In this document: one piece after another, positions 3,471 to 5,482 of the stretch | How the letters are laid out: each line of letters starts with the position of its first letter | Position numbering within the stretch: position 1 is the first letter of the stretch | Origin: an uncultured Clostridia bacterium | GTDB lineage: Bacteria > Bacillota > Clostridia > Peptostreptococcales > Anaerovoracaceae | Length of the DNA: 5,482 nucleotides | Assembly (NCBI GenBank): GCA_934255435.1 | Contig: CAKQNZ010000137.1 | Location: 1-5,482 of the forward strand | Direction: 5' to 3' | Notes under the pieces: model-generated | The model's database searches: none | What the model saw: only the letters and a program-made list of their open reading frames with translations | Told to the model about the DNA's origin: nothing | Translations under genes and position numbers: made by a program

Positions 3471-5482
3471 ACCTGTCGCCAAAAATATTTTTTGCCACTG
3501 TGCTGTAGCCGCTCAGGAAGGACTCGTACCGTTCATGGTTCCTGACGGTGATACTGCCGGACGTCCGATTCCTGTCAAGCTCCACGCCCTCTGAGATCAC
3601 CGGCTCCGGTTCTTCGTATCTCCAGGCCCACCTGGTATCTTCCTTTACAGTATATTTCCCTGCAGGCAGCTCTCTTACCGTTTCACTGTCATTGCCGGTT
3701 ATCGTCATCGATGTGTAAAACTTCCCGTTTCTGTAGATATCCACCACATAGGGCTCGCCGTCAGCACCGCCGGATTTGGTCACTGTCAGCCGGCAGGTCT
3801 TCACATGCAGGAGGAACTGCTCCTTTTCCTTGTCGAAACCACACTCTCCGCTGCATTTTTCATGATGGAAAGTGACATGCTCTGCTATGTCATCGCCTTC
3901 GATGCTCACTGTCACTTTCACCGGAATATCTTCTTTCGTCGAGATCACGCCGTCCCTGTAATACTTGCCGCTGTCAGTATCCGGAGCCCAGGAAAGCGTC
4001 AGCTCCGGCTTTTTCCCTGTCATCACCACGCCACTGTCGGTATCTGCCCGATCGCCGTGCTTCCAGGCCACGCCGGCTTCATTGCAGCTGTAGTCTTCCG
4101 GTGATTTTTCTCCATAGTACACCGTGCTGTCCCTGAACGTAAGCTCCGGCTTGAAGATGTTGATCTTTCCAGCAGCTTTATCAGAATGTTCTCCTGCTCC
4201 GGTCTTTGCTTTCACCGTTCCTGTAACAGTATATGAACTGTCGCTGGTGAGATCTTCAAGATCGCCGTACTTTTCAGAGAAAATATCTCCGCCATCTGCA
4301 TCTTCTGCGGATACAGATATGTCAACAAAGGCGTTCTGCCATGGTTCCAGCCCGTAGTTTTCTTTACTGAGATCAAGAGATATCTTCCCTGCTTTGACCG
4401 TGATGTTTTTTCTGATATCCGCTGCACTGACGCTGCCTTTCAGATAAATATACCTATCACCGGCTGTCACTGATATGTCGCTGACCGGCACATCAGCCTC
4501 AGGCCTTTCAAAATTCTCAACGATGGTCTCACTGCCGTCTTTTTCAGTATATATGCCGGATGCTGCGCCGTTGGTGGGAACTCCGTTTCCACCCAGGAAA
4601 CCGTCACGGACGCTGACGTCGAACTCGATGATCAGCTTCCTGCCTCTTGGATTTTCCCTGCCATCGGTCTTATCGATGCCGACATAGTTCTCGGAAAAAT
4701 CAAAGCCTGTGACTTTCACTGTTTTGTCCTGTATCTCTGCACTGACTCCTGGTGCAGCAGCTTCGTCTTTCCATTTTGCAGTCTTTCCATCTGCTTCATA
4801 ACCATCGAACTGCGCAGTGCTGATACTTATGTCGTCTGTCGTCATGCCCTCCGGCAGCTGGAAATAGTCCGAAATGATGTCCTTCACTACTGTGTCGCTG
4901 CCAAGCTTCACGCTGGCGCCTCCTGTTTCGATCTGCTTCGAGATCTGCTGGAAAATATCGCTGAGGGCTGCTGTGCTGCTGGCGGAAAGATAGTAGCCCG
5001 GCGTCTGAGGCGTGCCGTTGTTGCTGGAAAGGTTCTGCATGAACCAGTTGCAGGCTGCAGGAAGTGATGCCGAATTCTGACCAAGATCACCGCCCGGCTT
5101 CGTCCCGGCGCTGGTGGCGTCTGCCCCTGAAAATATGCCTACGGAATATACCGTTGCTCCTGCCGCCTTTATCTCGCCTGCCTTGCTTATAGCATCGTTT
5201 GCTACATTGAGCTGGAAACCGTTATTTGCAGTTGGACTTCCGTCAGTGAACATGATGACTGCACGGTTCCTTTTCTCGCCTGCAGCTACAGGATTGCTGT
5301 CCAGTATTTTCCTGGCCATGTCCATACCCAGGTCGGCTTTCGTGGCTCCTTTTGCTGCCAGTGCATTCACTGAAGCACTGATATTGCCTGCTCCTGCTGC
5401 TGTGCTCATATCCTGGAAAGCATTGCTGTACTGGCTGTTGATAGTCTTCCCTGCATAGTTATATTGCGTACCACCGATAAAC
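3469..5482 (-). CDS. Large VWA-domain surface adhesin, N-terminus cut by window edge
   Basis: The frame is open to the right edge, so 670 C-terminal residues are visible; the ATG at 5409 is internal. Numbering from the first visible residue: 1-185 are the rest of a VWA domain, with the MIDAS threonine in GATKADLGMDMA (T47) and the MIDAS aspartate in IMFTDGSP (D80). The DxSxS part is off the window. Then come a beta-rich segment (190-330) and another (330-440) of the kind seen after VWA in clostridial adhesins. Next is a Cys/His cluster at 535-563. A CnaB-like domain (565-650) has LPAGKYTVKE and a possible isopeptide triad K569, E614, N648. The protein ends FLSGYSTVAKNIFGDR with no LPxTG, hydrophobic span or basic tail, so it is not sortase-anchored by its own C-terminus. 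It is first of the three visible operon genes and probably binds host or matrix targets with metal help. Target unknown. Confidence 0.9.
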   Translation of the reverse strand, partial: FIGGTQYNYAGKTINSQYSNAFQDMSTAAGAGNISASVNALAAKGATKADLGMDMARKILDSNPVAAGEKRNRAVIMFTDGSPTANNGFQLNVANDAISKAGEIKAAGATVYSVGIFSGADATSAGTKPGGDLGQNSASLPAACNWFMQNLSSNNGTPQTPGYYLSASSTAALSDIFQQISKQIETGGASVKLGSDTVVKDIISDYFQLPEGMTTDDISISTAQFDGYEADGKTAKWKDEAAAPGVSAEIQDKTVKVTGFDFSENYVGIDKTDGRENPRGRKLIIEFDVSVRDGFLGGNGVPTNGAASGIYTEKDGSETIVENFERPEADVPVSDISVTAGDRYIYLKGSVSAADIRKNITVKAGKISLDLSKENYGLEPWQNAFVDISVSAEDADGGDIFSEKYGDLEDLTSDSSYTVTGTVKAKTGAGEHSDKAAGKINIFKPELTFRDSTVYYGEKSPEDYSCNEAGVAWKHGDRADTDSGVVMTGKKPELTLSWAPDTDSGKYYRDGVISTKEDIPVKVTVSIEGDDIAEHVTFHHEKCSGECGFDKEKEQFLLHVKTCRLTVTKSGGADGEPYVVDIYRNGKFYTSMTITGNDSETVRELPAGKYTVKEDTRWAWRYEEPEPVISEGVELDRNRTSGSITVRNHERYESFLSGYSTVAKNIFGDR

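Noticed and set aside
3469..3530. A sortase signal at the C-terminus of the VWA protein
   Set aside because: There is no LPxTG-like motif, no hydrophobic span and no basic tail; the protein ends a few residues after the CnaB domain.
3805..4104. Plus-strand open frames inside the VWA gene
   Set aside because: They lie opposite a gene with clear domains and have no ribosome binding site or recognisable product.
3469..5409. Treating the ATG at 5409 as the true start of the VWA protein
   Set aside because: The frame continues upstream to the window edge, no ribosome binding site precedes 5409, and the first half of the VWA domain would be lost.
1..5482. CRISPR array, tRNA, rRNA or insertion sequence
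   Set aside because: No regularly spaced repeats, no cloverleaf-like sequence, no transposase frame and no terminal repeats with target duplication were seen.

Overview
The window looks like chromosomal DNA of a low-to-mid GC Gram-positive bacterium, most likely a gut-type clostridium (Bacillota; Lachnospiraceae or a close relative). This is inferred from strong GGAGG-type ribosome binding sites, a sigma-A-like promoter, a DUF1002 (YpuA-like) secreted protein, a SipW-type signal sequence and a sortase-like C-terminal anchor. I cannot name the species. All five genes I accept are on the minus strand, so transcription runs from high to low coordinates. No mobile element, RNA gene or CRISPR array was seen.

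Right part (5482 to 2146): a tightly packed three-gene surface operon. The first gene is the C-terminal part of a large von Willebrand factor A (VWA) adhesin whose 5' end lies beyond the window. Fifteen bases later comes a TasA/camelysin-like protein with a SipW-dependent-type export signal. Twelve bases later comes a secreted protein with a similar beta-rich segment and a degenerate sortase sorting signal. At both junctions the upstream stop codon touches or overlaps the next ribosome binding site. A strong intrinsic terminator (2086-2111) closes the operon. The simplest reading is a fibre with an adhesive VWA tip, a TasA-like shaft and a wall-anchored base. The C-terminal tail of the VWA protein resembles, without gaps, the start of the mature TasA-like protein, which suggests how tip and shaft might join.

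Middle (about 2085 to 1667): a non-coding stretch with several short inverted repeats, then a good sigma-A promoter (1819-1847) and a leader of about 145 bases containing a perfect hairpin. These precede a separate gene.

Left part (1666 to 1): a 188-residue flavodoxin-fold NAD(P)H-dependent FMN oxidoreductase, a non-coding gap of 377 bases with two inverted repeats, and the N-terminal 240 residues of an exported DUF1002 protein that runs off the left edge. These two genes show no evident functional link to the surface operon.
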